Assembly (NCBI GenBank): GCA_964036295.1
Contig: OZ038469.1
Coordinates: forward strand, 13,759,591-13,823,590
Reading direction: 5' to 3'
Length of the DNA stretch: 64,000 nucleotides
Origin: Plumapathes pennacea
Taxonomy: Eukaryota > Cnidaria > Anthozoa > Antipatharia > Myriopathidae
Positions 12,480 through 22,500 of the stretch are shown piece after piece. Within the stretch, counting starts at the first letter, position 1; each line of letters begins with the position of its first letter. Made by a program: the position numbers and the translations under genes. Under the pieces are notes generated by a model. The model had not been told where the DNA came from. It saw only the letters and a list, made by a program, of their open reading frames with translations, and ran no database searches.

Positions 12480-14558
12480 TAATAATAATAATAATAATAA
12501 TAATAAGTTACTATTATTATTATTATTTTGTATGATTCATGTAGTGAGAACTAATAGCTTAACCACGAACGTTAAACGGAGGGTACTCGAAACAGTTGTC
12601 CATCATATGGGGCCAGGAGAGAGGAACATTGCCGCAATAAAATGCTGTGATATTATCAGTAAGTTCTGTTTCTCCCATGCTAGGTGTTTGGTTTATACAA
12701 GGGAATGGCTCCACCATTAGCAGCTGTAGCTTTACAACACGCTACAATGTTTGGAGTGTACAGTAATGCCCTGAAGTTGTTTCCTGAGACACAGAATCGC
12801 TTGGTCTCTGCTTTGCACGTGGCTTTTGCTGGCGGTGCGGCGGGCCTCGCCCAGCTTTGGATCGTCTCACCCACCGAACTTGTCAAAATCAGACTACAAA
12901 TGCAAAATGAATGTAAGTGTTTAATAGAGTTTAAACCCAACATTACGTAGCTTGTCAAATACAATTAAAGCTCCCGTAAGCGGACACTCTTGGGAAGCTG
13001 AAAAAAGTCGGAGAATTTGTAAATACAAAGAGGTTATTACACGGGAAGGAGTGCAATACGGCGGAGTATTTTTACGAGTCGGTTTTATTTTTTCGAGCCT
13101 GCTTCAGGCGAGAAAAAATGAAACTGACGATTAAAAATACAGCCGTATTGCACGACTTTTCGTGTAATAAATTGTTTATTACACGACAAACGAAGCAGGG
13201 CAAACGTTCTCGCCGCGCGCAAAATGAAACAATAAAATGACGCGTTTGTAAACTTTGCTTGCGAAAGTTGATCGCGTAAGCTAATAAACCAGTTGATCTG
13301 GTTCCCGACGAGTGCAATACGCTCCCAGCTTTGCACTCGTTTTGGCCCGTATTTGCACTCGAAAATGTAAAGTCGTGTAATAAAGATTTTGACTGAGCCA
13401 GAGTTTAAACGGGGTTTGGTAAAGGCGTCCGTAAGTAGAGCTGTCCGATCACAAGAGTGTCCGCCCAGAGAGTTTTGACTGTACCAAAGATTGCCACTAA
13501 CCCCTCACTCACTCCTGAGAAGAATCAACTGCGATTTTATCAGTAGAGATAATGCACAGCTGAAGCTCCCATGAACGGACACACTTGAGAAGCAGAAAAA
13601 GTGTCCGCAACTAGAACTGTCCGCTGACGATAATGTGTAATGCAGAATTTTACTTAGTGTACTTAGAGTTAAAAACGGGTCCGTAAGCAGAGCTGCATGC
13701 CCACTCACGAGTGTCCGCCCAGAGAGCTTCGGCTGTATCAATTGGCGCTACCCATTTATTCATACAGCCAGTTTCTTATTTGAAAGTTGCATTTTGTGCT
13801 TGGGGTGAGAGAGTTAAAAAAAAAACAGACGGACGGACGGACAAACAGGACTGTTGCACAGACAGGCGTGGTCGCGTTACCGCTGGACTGAGAAACTACG
13901 GGCAAAAAGGGAGGAAGCGAGTGAGCTGAGAGACAAAGAAAATGAAAACACTGAGACACACAGCCTCACAGCCAGTCAAACAAAGTTAGAATGTGTGGCA
14001 CAGAGACAATTTTCATTTAATTTGTCCACGCTGACTTTTGCCCTTCTGTTTCAAAAAGCGCCAAAGGCCAGCCACCGCTCTCTCTACAAAGGACCAGTGG
14101 ATTGCGTCCGCAAAATTTACAACGCACGAGGATTTCGCGGACTCGGTCAAGGAATAACAGCCACCGCCTTGAGGGATATCCCTGGTTATCCAATTTACTT
14201 CGGCACCTACGAACTATTTGTCGACTTGCTCACTCCGACTGGAAAAAGTCGCCGAAATCTCGACGCGTTACGATTAATTCTGGCGGGAGGAATGGCGGGT
14301 ACCGTTTCGTGGGCTGTGTGTTTTCCGATTGATGTCGTCAAGTCGCGTGTCCAAGCCGACGGTGCGCATGGAAAATTTATATACTCAGGGATTCGAGACT
14401 GTATTGTGAGGAGCTATAAGGAAGATGGCTTGAGAGTTTTTACGCGTGGAATTTGGCCTACGGTCATTAGAGGATTCCCTACGAACGCAGCTATCTTCCT
14501 TGTGTACGAGTTCGTACTGAGAGCATTGTCAAATGACGTGCATTTACAGCCGCAATAA
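8778..14558 (+). CDS. Mitochondrial carrier, SLC25A45/SLC25A48-like
   Basis: Five exons (8778-8808, 10270-10313, 10937-11026, 12684-12912, 14059-14558) join to 894 bp and encode 297 aa, the usual SLC25 length. The three tandem carrier repeats show their signatures: PLDTVK (residues 20-25), PTELVK (118-123) and PIDVVKSR (221-228). Repeat 3 contains ILAGGMAGTVSW and DVVKSRVQADG, and the end has RGFPTNAAIFLVYE. This layout best fits human SLC25A48 and SLC25A45, inner-membrane carriers; SLC25A48 has been linked to choline import. In the second signature Glu replaces Asp, giving PTELVK. The start MEDFLAGWFGG matches the family N-terminus. All junctions obey GT-AG and keep frame. Substrate is inferred from family only. 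Confidence 0.9.
9189..9433. repeat. Near-perfect palindrome with 120-bp arms, MITE-like
   Basis: Arms 9189-9308 and 9314-9433 are inverted copies around a 5-base GTGGG centre. They are rich in GTTGCAAGTTGCA-type motifs. It lies in intron 1 of the mitochondrial carrier gene and would form a long hairpin in the pre-mRNA. Confidence 0.85.
9555..9726. mobile_element. MITE with CCTCACTAG..GCATAAGC termini
   Basis: The left end TCCTCACTAGGGCATAAGC is repeated inversely at the right end as GCTTATGCACTAGTGAGGA. The subterminal parts carry repeated CATAAG/CTTATG units. No coding capacity. Confidence 0.75.
10471..10656. mobile_element. CTTTCACTCCC-family MITE, copy in carrier intron 2
   Basis: Begins CCCTTTGACTCCCAAACTC and ends CTGGGAGTGAATGGG, so the termini are inverted repeats. 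Further copies lie at 30362, 36181, 41961, 54919 and 63884, with decayed ones near 4877 and 6577. Confidence 0.7.
11128..11291 (+). repeat. Three-copy tandem repeat, unit about 55 bp
   Basis: Three units beginning ATATGTTTTTTGGCCGTCTG (the last is ATACGTTTTTGG) start at about 11128, 11183 and 11238, and each ends near TCATCAATCATCACTCAA. It lies in the third intron of the carrier gene. Confidence 0.85.
11370..11649. repeat. Inverted-repeat element, arms about 85 bp
   Basis: The left arm (CGCCACTTTGGAAATGAAAA onward, 11370-11456) is matched inversely by 11567-11649 (ending CATTTCCAAAGTGGTGAAT). About 110 bp of unrelated sequence lies between. This is a MITE-like fold-back element. Confidence 0.8.
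11895..12112. mobile_element. MITE with GTTACACTGGTC termini
   Basis: GATGTTACACTGGTCGATTT at the left is mirrored by ATTGACCAGTGTAACACC at the right. The interior is rich in TTGCAACG/CGTTGCAA words, as in the palindrome at 9189, so the two may be related. Confidence 0.7.
12363..12527. repeat. (AAT)n microsatellite
   Basis: About 165 bp of nearly pure AAT/ATA triplets with a few interruptions, followed by an inverted ATT tract. Confidence 0.95.
12966..13483. mobile_element. Family-A MITE, interrupted by a family-B insertion
   Basis: The left part (AAAGCTCCCGTAAGCGGACA) and right part (GAGTGTCCGCCCAGAGAGTT, GACTGTA) match the two halves of the uninterrupted copy at 13555-13737. The 13034-13384 element splits this copy. 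Confidence 0.7.
13034..13384 (+). mobile_element. Family-B MITE with TTATTACACG termini, nested in family A
   Basis: About 350 bp starting TTATTACACGG and ending CGTGTAATAA. An inverted second copy lies at 32312-32627, colinear over almost its whole length (shared words such as GAGTGCAATACG and CCAGTTGATCTGGTTCC). No transposase is encoded. Confidence 0.8.
13555..13737. mobile_element. Family-A MITE, uninterrupted copy
   Basis: Begins CAGCTGAAGCTCCCATGAAC and ends GTGTCCGCCCAGAGAGCTTC plus GGCTGTA, giving imperfect inverted termini around ACAG-YYGAAGCTC. It serves as the empty reference for the nested copy just upstream. Confidence 0.7.
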
Positions 14559-14679
14559 GAATTTCATTTGTCCTTAGACGACTAGCTAGTTTTTATATGA
14601 GTTTGTCTTCTATCAGTGCAAGTGTCATGCTCGGTTAGTTTTTTGAAGTTATATAAAATGATACTTTATCGTAATATCA

Positions 14680-15038
14680 GGCCCCGTCTACACGTATCCG
14701 TTTTTCTACGAAAACGCAAACTTTTCTTTGCGGATTGGCCTTCCGTCCACACGTATCCGGTGAATACGGTCACGAAAACGGAAACTTTTGAAAACGCGCT
14801 CCAGAGTGGAAACTTTTGAATACGATCTTTATCCGTATACGAGTGGGCGGGTGAAAACGCAAACATTTCAAAGCGCCCGCCATATTTGCTTTCGCGTGGA
14901 CGGATAATTTCACTGAAAACGCAAACTTTTGAACACGGTTGTTCATCTGAAAACGAAGTCGCGTGGATGCAATACTTTTATTCCGTTTTCAGTGAAAGAA
15001 AACGTAAACTTTTGAAAACGCATCCGTGCGTACGGTGC
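14680..15038. repeat. Repetitive element with GAAAACGCAAACTTTTGAA units
   Basis: At least five copies of a GAAAACG(C/G)AAACTTTTGAA-like word in this stretch, with matching outer ends (CACGTATCCGTTTTT and GAAAACGCATCCGTGCG). Related fragments sit near 7930-8050 and 57265-57330. It lies just 3' of the carrier stop and may be transcribed as its 3' UTR. Confidence 0.65.
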
Positions 15039-15059
15039 TTGGATAAATTGTGCCGGTGT

Positions 15060-15140
15060 GACAGGAAATGTGTTCCCCCCGGAACACATTTCCTAGGATA
15101 TGTGTTCCCCCATCCGGAAATGTGTTCCCCCAGGAAACGT
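15060..15140. repeat. Cluster of GGAAATGTGTTCCCCC repeats
   Basis: Four GTGTTCCCCC words and the complement GGAACACATTTCC within 80 bp can form alternative hairpins. No function is evident. Confidence 0.6.
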
Positions 15141-15283
15141 TGAACATGCCGAAGGCATAATTGTGCCCTGCCCTTGTCAGGTATTCTGATGTCCAAAATT
15201 ACGACAATTCTCGATCAATTGTGACACTGCTTCTTTTGCATTGTGGGCTTATCTGCTCAAGACGCCTGTTTGTGTAGATACCA

Positions 15284-15289
15284 AATAAA
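15284..15289 (+). promoter_or_regulatory. Candidate poly(A) signal for the carrier gene
   Basis: AATAAA about 725 bp after the carrier stop codon, the first clear signal downstream. Confidence 0.4.
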
Positions 15290-15595
15290 TTACTCCACCG
15301 ATTTATGCACACTAGTTTTATTTATAACTGCAATTGGGAGTCTAGTATTGGCTCCATTAAACCGTAACATGATGTTCAGTCAGTTGTGTTTGCACGAGTC
15401 TCGGCGTCGGCGCATGTACTCGGGGCTAAAAGCTCCCAGACTTGAAACAAATGTTTATATACAGTCTACGGGTTATCAACTGTTTATCTCCGGCTGACTT
15501 TCTTGGGTGGCAGGCATGATCAGCAGAGCCGTTATTCATTATCGGTGGGAATTGAAGATAATTTCACGCATTTAACGTGATACGCACAAATCACA

Positions 15596-15721
15596 TCAGG
15601 GTCCAGTTGCATAAAAGATTAACGCCCGGTACCAGGCGTAAAAAACAATAGAAATATATTAAGTTCCATTGTTATAAACGCCTAGTCCCAAGCGTTAATA
15701 TTTTATGCAACTGGGCCCTGA
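15596..15721. mobile_element. Short MITE with TCAGGGTCCAGTTGCATAAA termini
   Basis: TCAGGGTCCAGTTGCATAAA at the left is mirrored by TTTATGCAACTGGGCCCTGA at the right. The 126-bp unit folds end to end. Confidence 0.85.
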
Positions 15722-16513
15722 TCATGCCATCATACGCCTCGGGTAGATGGCAGGTACAAAAGGTTTGAATCACCTACAGTTTGTGACTTCTTTGTCGCGG
15801 TTTAGGTGCTTTACGTGAACGGGGAAAGGCCGTGATTTCTTCGTTCTCTAGGCACTCAAGTAGGTGCACCCTCACCTTCACTTGATCAAAGTTTATATCT
15901 TTCAATAGTCTGTTTCCGCGTTCCTCTAGCGTCGACCTTCACTCTCAGAGATCTCTTTTCTTCTTTAGAGAACCTATCTGGATACTCTCCTCTTGCAACA
16001 TAATTATAGATAACACTATACTCCTTTGAATCCATCTTTGCTTCTACTCGCAGTTTACTGCTCTTCACTCCACAGAAACCCAATAACAATGTGTCAATCA
16101 TTGGCGTCATTACCTCACAACACAAAAGAAGGGATTTTATTCACGACACGGCGGGCTTTTTCAACGGGCAATTAATCTATACATTGTTAATTTGCATGCT
16201 TCAGATGATCAAGTCTTCCTTTGCTTAATGTTTTCATCTGTTATCGTTCTTTGTTTGAGGCGCGGTTTACACGGATGCATTTACACGGAAAAAGAAAAGG
16301 GGCCGTTTTCAAAACGGGGGAAAAGACCCCGCCCCACCCCCTCCCCCCGCCCCGTAATTTTGTCACTTGACCTCAGTCTCCCTTCTGCCATCAGTACAAA
16401 ATGGCGCCCGTGAACACCGTTCAACCGCATCGAATGAGACCGCCAGCTACGCAGGCTACCTGTGTCTTCGAATCGACGCAGTTTTATCACCAAACTTTTT
16501 CGTTTTTGTTTTC

Positions 16514-19500
16514 GTGTAGCCCTTACTATTTTCTCAAAATGCGGTCATTTTTCGCCCATCTCAGAATCACATGAAACTTTCAAGAATCGTTCCTGGGACT
16601 ATGCCGACGGGTTTTGCATAGTTTTTATAAACATTTAGAGCGCGCGTCGTGAAAAATTAGAGCAAATTACGGCAAATCGTGCACTAATTAAAACATCACA
16701 CCTTTCGAGCAAAGCAGCCAGATTCAAGCTGCTATATCTCGCCAACGGATGGAGATAGATAAAGCAAATGTATTGCAAAAAGTCTTCTTATAGTCCAATG
16801 AAGGTTTCCTGAAAGTTTCAAGAGTTTTCAATTTTTGGCCAAAATCGGCCAAAAACCCTGTGCTATAGCCTTAGTATTTTGTCAAAATTCCAAGATTTTT
16901 CGACCATCTCAGAATCGCATGAAACTTTCAGGAATCGTTGCTGGGACTATGCCGACGCTTTTCGCATAGTTTTTGTAAACTTTTAGACCGCGCGTCGTAA
17001 GATATTAAAGGAAATTAGAGCAAATCATACACTAATTAAAACATCACACCTTTCGAGCAAAGGAGCCAAATTCAAGCTGCTATATCTCGCCAACGGATGG
17101 AGATAGATAAAGCAAATGTATTGCAAAAACTCTTCTTATAGTCCAATGAAGGTTTCCTGAAAGTTTCAAGAGTTTTCAATTTTTGGCCAAAATCGGCCAA
17201 AAACCCTGTGCTATAGCCTTAGTATTTTGTCAAAATTCCAAGATTTTTCGACCATCTCAGAATCGCATGAAACTTTCAGGAATCGTTGCTGGGACTATGC
17301 CGACGCTTTTCGCATAGTTTTTGTAAACTTTTAGACCGCGCGTCGTAAGATATTAAAGCAAATTAGAGCAAATCATACACTAATTAAAACATCACACCTT
17401 TCCAGCAAAGGAGCCAAATTCAAGCTGCTATATCTCGCCAACGGATGGAGATAGATAAAGCAAATGTATTGCAAAAAGTCTTCTTATAGTCCAATGAAGG
17501 TTTCCTGAAAGTTTCAAGAGTTTTCAATTTTTGGCCAAAATCGGCCAAAAACCCTGTGCTATAGCCTTAGTATTTTGTCAAAATTCCAAGATTTTTCGAC
17601 CATCTCAGAATCGCATGAAACTTTCAGGAATCGTTGCTGGGACTATGCCGACGCTTTTCGCATAATTTTTGTAAACTTTTAGACCGCGCGTCGTAAGATA
17701 TTAAAGCAAATTAGAGCAAATCATACACTAATTAAAACATCACACCTTTCGAGCAAAGGAGCCAAATTCAAGCTGCTATATCTCGCCAACGGATGGAGAT
17801 AGATAAAGCAAATGTATTGCAAAAACTCTTCTTATAGTCCAATGAAGGTTTCCTGAAAGTTTCAAGAGTTTTCAATTTTTGGCCAAAATCGGCCAAAAAC
17901 CCTGTGCTATAGCCTTAGTATTTTGTCAAAATTCCAAGATTTTTCGACCATCTCAGAATCGCATAAAACTTTCAGGAATCGTTGCTGGGACTATGCCGAC
18001 GCTTTTCGCATAGTTTTTGTAAACTTTTAGACCGCGCGTCGTAAGATATCAAAGGAAATTAGAGCAAATCATACACTAATTAAAACATCACACCTTTCGA
18101 GCAAAGGAGCCAAATTCAAGCTGCTATATCTCGCCAACGGATGGAGATAGATAAAGCAAATGTATTGCAAAATGTCTTCTTATAGTCCAATGAAGGTGTC
18201 CTGAAAGTTTCAAGAGTTTTCAATTTTTGGCCAAAATCGGCCAAAAACCCTGTGCTATAGCCCTAGTATTTTGTCAAAATTCCAAGATTTTTCGACCATC
18301 TCAGAATCGCATGAAACTTTCAGGAATCGTTGCTGGGACTATGCCGACGCTTTTCGCATAGTTTTTGTAAACTTTTAGACCGCGCGTCGTAAGATATCAA
18401 ATGAAATTAGAGCAAATCATACACTAATTAAAACATCACACCTTTCGAGCAAAGCAGCCAAATTCAAGCTGCTATATCTCGCCAACGGATGGAGATAGAT
18501 AAAGCAAATGTATTGCAAAAACTCTTCTTATAGTCCAATGAAGGTTTCCTGAAAGTTTCAAGAGTTTTCAATTTTTGGCCAAAATCGGCCAAAAACCCTG
18601 TGCTATAGCCTTAGTATTTTGTCAAAATTCCAAGATTTTTCGACCATCTCAGAATTGCATGAAACTTTCAGGAATCGTTGCTGGGACTATGCCGACGCTT
18701 TTCGCATAGTTTTTGTAAACTTTTAGACCGCGCGTCGTAAGATAACAAAGGAAATTAGAGCAAATCATACACTAATTAAAACATCACACCTTTCGAGCAA
18801 AGGAGCCAAATTCAAGCTGCTATATCTCGCCAACGGATGGAAATAGATAAAGCAAATGTATTGCAAAAAGTCTTCTTATAGTCCAATGAAGGTTTCCTGA
18901 AAGTTTGAAGAGTTTTCAATTTTTGGCCAAAATCGGCCAAAAACCCTGTGCTATAGCCTTAGTATTTTGTCAAAATTCCAAGATTTTTCGACCATCTCAG
19001 AATCGCATGAAACTTTCAGGAATCGTTGCTGGGACTATGCCGACGCTTTTCGCATAGTTTTTGTAAACTTTTAGACCGCGCGTCGTAAGATATCAAAGGA
19101 AATTAGAGCAAATCATACACTAATTAAAACATCACACCTTTCGAGCAAAGCAGCCAAATTCAAGCTGCTATATCTCGCCAACGGATGGAGATAGATAAAG
19201 CAAATGTATTGCAAAAACTCTTCTTATAGTCCAATGAAGGTTTCCTGAAAGTTTCAAGAGTTTTCAATTTTTGGCCAAAATCGGCCAAAAACCCTGTGCT
19301 ATAGCCTTAGTATTTTGTCAAAATTCCAAGATTTTTCAACCATCTCAGAATCGCATGAAACTTTCAGGAATCGTTGCTGGGACTATGCCGACGCTTTTCG
19401 CATAGTTTTTGTAAACTTTTAGACCGCGCGTCGTAAGATATCAAAGGAAATTAGAGCAAATCATACACTAATTAAAACATCACACCTTTCGAGCAAAGGA

Positions 19501-22500
19501 GCCAAATTCAAGCTGCTATATCTCGCCAACGGATGGAGATAGATAAAGCAAATGTATTGCAAAAAGTCTTCTTATAGTCCAATGAAGGTTTCCTGAAAGT
19601 TTCAAGAGTTTTCAATTTTTGGCCAAAATCGGCCAAAAACCCTGTGCTATAACCTTAGTATTTTGTCAAAATTCCAAGATTTTTCGACCATCTCAGAATC
19701 GCATGAAACTTTCAGGAATCGTTGCTGGGACTATGCCGACGCTTTTCGCATAGTTTTTGTAAACTTTTAGACCGCGCGTCGTAAGATATCAAAAGAAATT
19801 AGAGCAAATCATACACTAATTAAAACATCACACCTTTCGAGCAAAGGAGCCAAATTCAAGCTGCTATATCTCGCCAACGGATGGAGATAGATAAAGAAAA
19901 TGTATTGCAAAAACTCTTCTTATAGTCCAATGAAGGTTTCCTGAAAGTTTCAAGAGTTTTCAATTTTTGGCCAAAATCGGCCAAAAACCCTGTGCTATAG
20001 CCTTAGTATTTTGTCAAAATTCCAAGATTTTTCGACCATCTCAGAATCGCATGAAACTTTCAGGAATCGTTGCTGGGACTATGCCGACGCTTTTCGCATA
20101 GTTTTTATAAACTTTTAGACCGCGCGTCGTAAGATATCAAATGAAATTAGAGCAAATCATACACTAATTAAAACATCACACCTTTCGAGCAAAGGAGCCA
20201 AATTCAAGCTGCTATATCTCGCCAACGGATGGAGATAGATAAAGCAAATGTATTGCAAAAACTCTTTTTATAGTCCAATGAAGGTTTCCTGAAAGTTTCA
20301 AGAGTTTTCAATTTTTGGCCAAAATCGGCCAAAAACCCTGTGCTATAGCCTTAGTATTTTGTCAAAATTCCAAGATTTTTCGACCATCTCAGAATCGCAT
20401 GAAACTTTCAGGAATCGTTGCTGGGACTATGCCGACGCTTTTCGCATAGTTTTTGTAAACTTTTAGACCGCGCGTCGTAAGATATCAAAGGAAATTAGAG
20501 CAAATCATACACTAATTAAAACATCACACCTTTCGAGCAAAGGAGCCAAATTCAAGCTGCTATATCTCGCTAACGGATGGAAATAGATAAAGCAAATGTA
20601 TTGCAAAAACTCTTCTTATAGTCCAATGAAGGTTTCCTGAAAGTTTCAAGAGTTTTCAATTTTTGGCCAAAATCGGCCAAAAACCCTGTGCTATAGCCTT
20701 AGTATTTTGTCAAAATTCCAAGATTTTTCGACCATCTCAGAATCGCATGAAACTTTCAGGAATCGTTGCTGGGACTATGCCGACGCTTTTCGCATAGTTT
20801 TTGTAAACTTTTAGACCGCGCGTCGTAAGATATCAAAGGAAATTAGAGCAAATCATACACTAATTAAAACATCACACCTTTCGAGCAAAGCAGCCAAATT
20901 CAAGCTGCTATATCTCGCCAACGGATGGAGATAGATAAAGCAAATGTATTGCAAAAAGTCTTCTTATAGTCCAATGAAGGTTTCCTGAAAGTTTCAAGAG
21001 TTTTCAATTTTTGGCCAAAATCGGCCAAAAACCCTGTGCTATAGCCTTAGTATTTTGTCAAAATTCCAAGATTTTTCGACCATCTCAGAATCGCATGAAA
21101 CTTTCAGGAATCGTTGCTGGGACTATGCCGACGCTTTTCGCATAGTTTTTGTAAACTTTTAGACCGCGCGTCGTAAGATATTAAAGCAAATTAGAGCAAA
21201 TCATACACTAATTAAAATATCACACCTTTCGAGCAAAGGAGCCAAATTCAAGCTGCTATATCTCGCCAACGGATGGAGATAGATAAAGCAAATGTATTGC
21301 AAAAACTCTTCTTATAGTCCAATGAAGGTTTCCTGAAAGTTTCAAGAGTTTTCAATTTTTGGCCAAAATCGGCCAAAAACCCTGTGCTATAGCCTTAGTA
21401 TTTTGTCAAAATTCCAAGATTTTTCGACCATCTCAGAATCGCATGAAACTTTCAGGAATCGTTGCTGGGACTATGCCGACGCTTTTCGCATAGTTTTTGT
21501 AAACTTTTAGACCGCGCGTCGTAAGATATTAAAGGAAATTAGAGCAAATCATACACTAATTAAAACATCACACCTTTCGAGCAAAGGAGCCAAATTCAAG
21601 CTGCTATATCTCGCCAACGGATGGAGATAGATAAAGCAAATGTATTGCAAAAACTCTTTTTATAGTCCAATGAAGGTTTCCTGAAAGTTTCAAGAGTTTT
21701 CAATTTTTGGCCAAAATCGGCCAAAAACCCTGTGCTATAGCCTTAGTATTTTGTCAAAATTCCAAGATTTTTCGACCATCTCAGAATCGCATGAAACTTT
21801 CAGGAATCGTTGCTGGGACTATGCCGACGCTTTTCGCATAGTTTTTGTAAACTTTTAGACCGCGCGTCGTAAGATATCAAATGAAATTAGAGCAAATCAT
21901 ACACTAATTAAAACATCACACCTTTCGAGCAAAGGAGCCAAATTCAAGCTGCTATATCTCGCCAACGGATGGAGATAGATAAAGCAAATGTATTGCAAAA
22001 ACTCTTCTTATAGTCCAATGAAGGTTTCCTGAAAGTTTGAAGAGTTTTCAATTTTTGGCCAAAATCGGCCAAAAACCCTGTGCTATAGCCTTAGTATTTT
22101 GTCAAAATTCCAAGATTTTTCGACCATCTCAGAATCGCATGAAACTTTCAGGAATCGTTGCTGGGACTATGTCGACGCTTTTCGCATAGTTTTTGTAAAC
22201 TTTTAGACCGCGCGTCGTAAGATATCAAATGAAATTAGAGCAAATCATACACTAATTAAAACATCACACCTTTCGAGCAAAGGAGCCAAATTCAAGCTGC
22301 TATATCTCGCCAACGGATGGAAATAGATAAAGCAAATGTATTGCAAAAACTCTTCTTATAGTCCAATGAAGGTTTCCTGAAAGTTTCAAGAGTTTTCAAT
22401 TTTTGGCCAAAATCGGCCAAAAACCCTGTGCTATAGCCTTAGTATTTTGTCAAAATTCCAAGATTTTTCGACCATCTCAGAATCGCATGAAACTTTCAGG

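Noticed and set aside
15596-15721. 3-bp target duplication for this MITE
   Set aside because: The flanking TCA and TGA are inverted rather than direct, so they extend the terminal repeat and do not show a target duplication.
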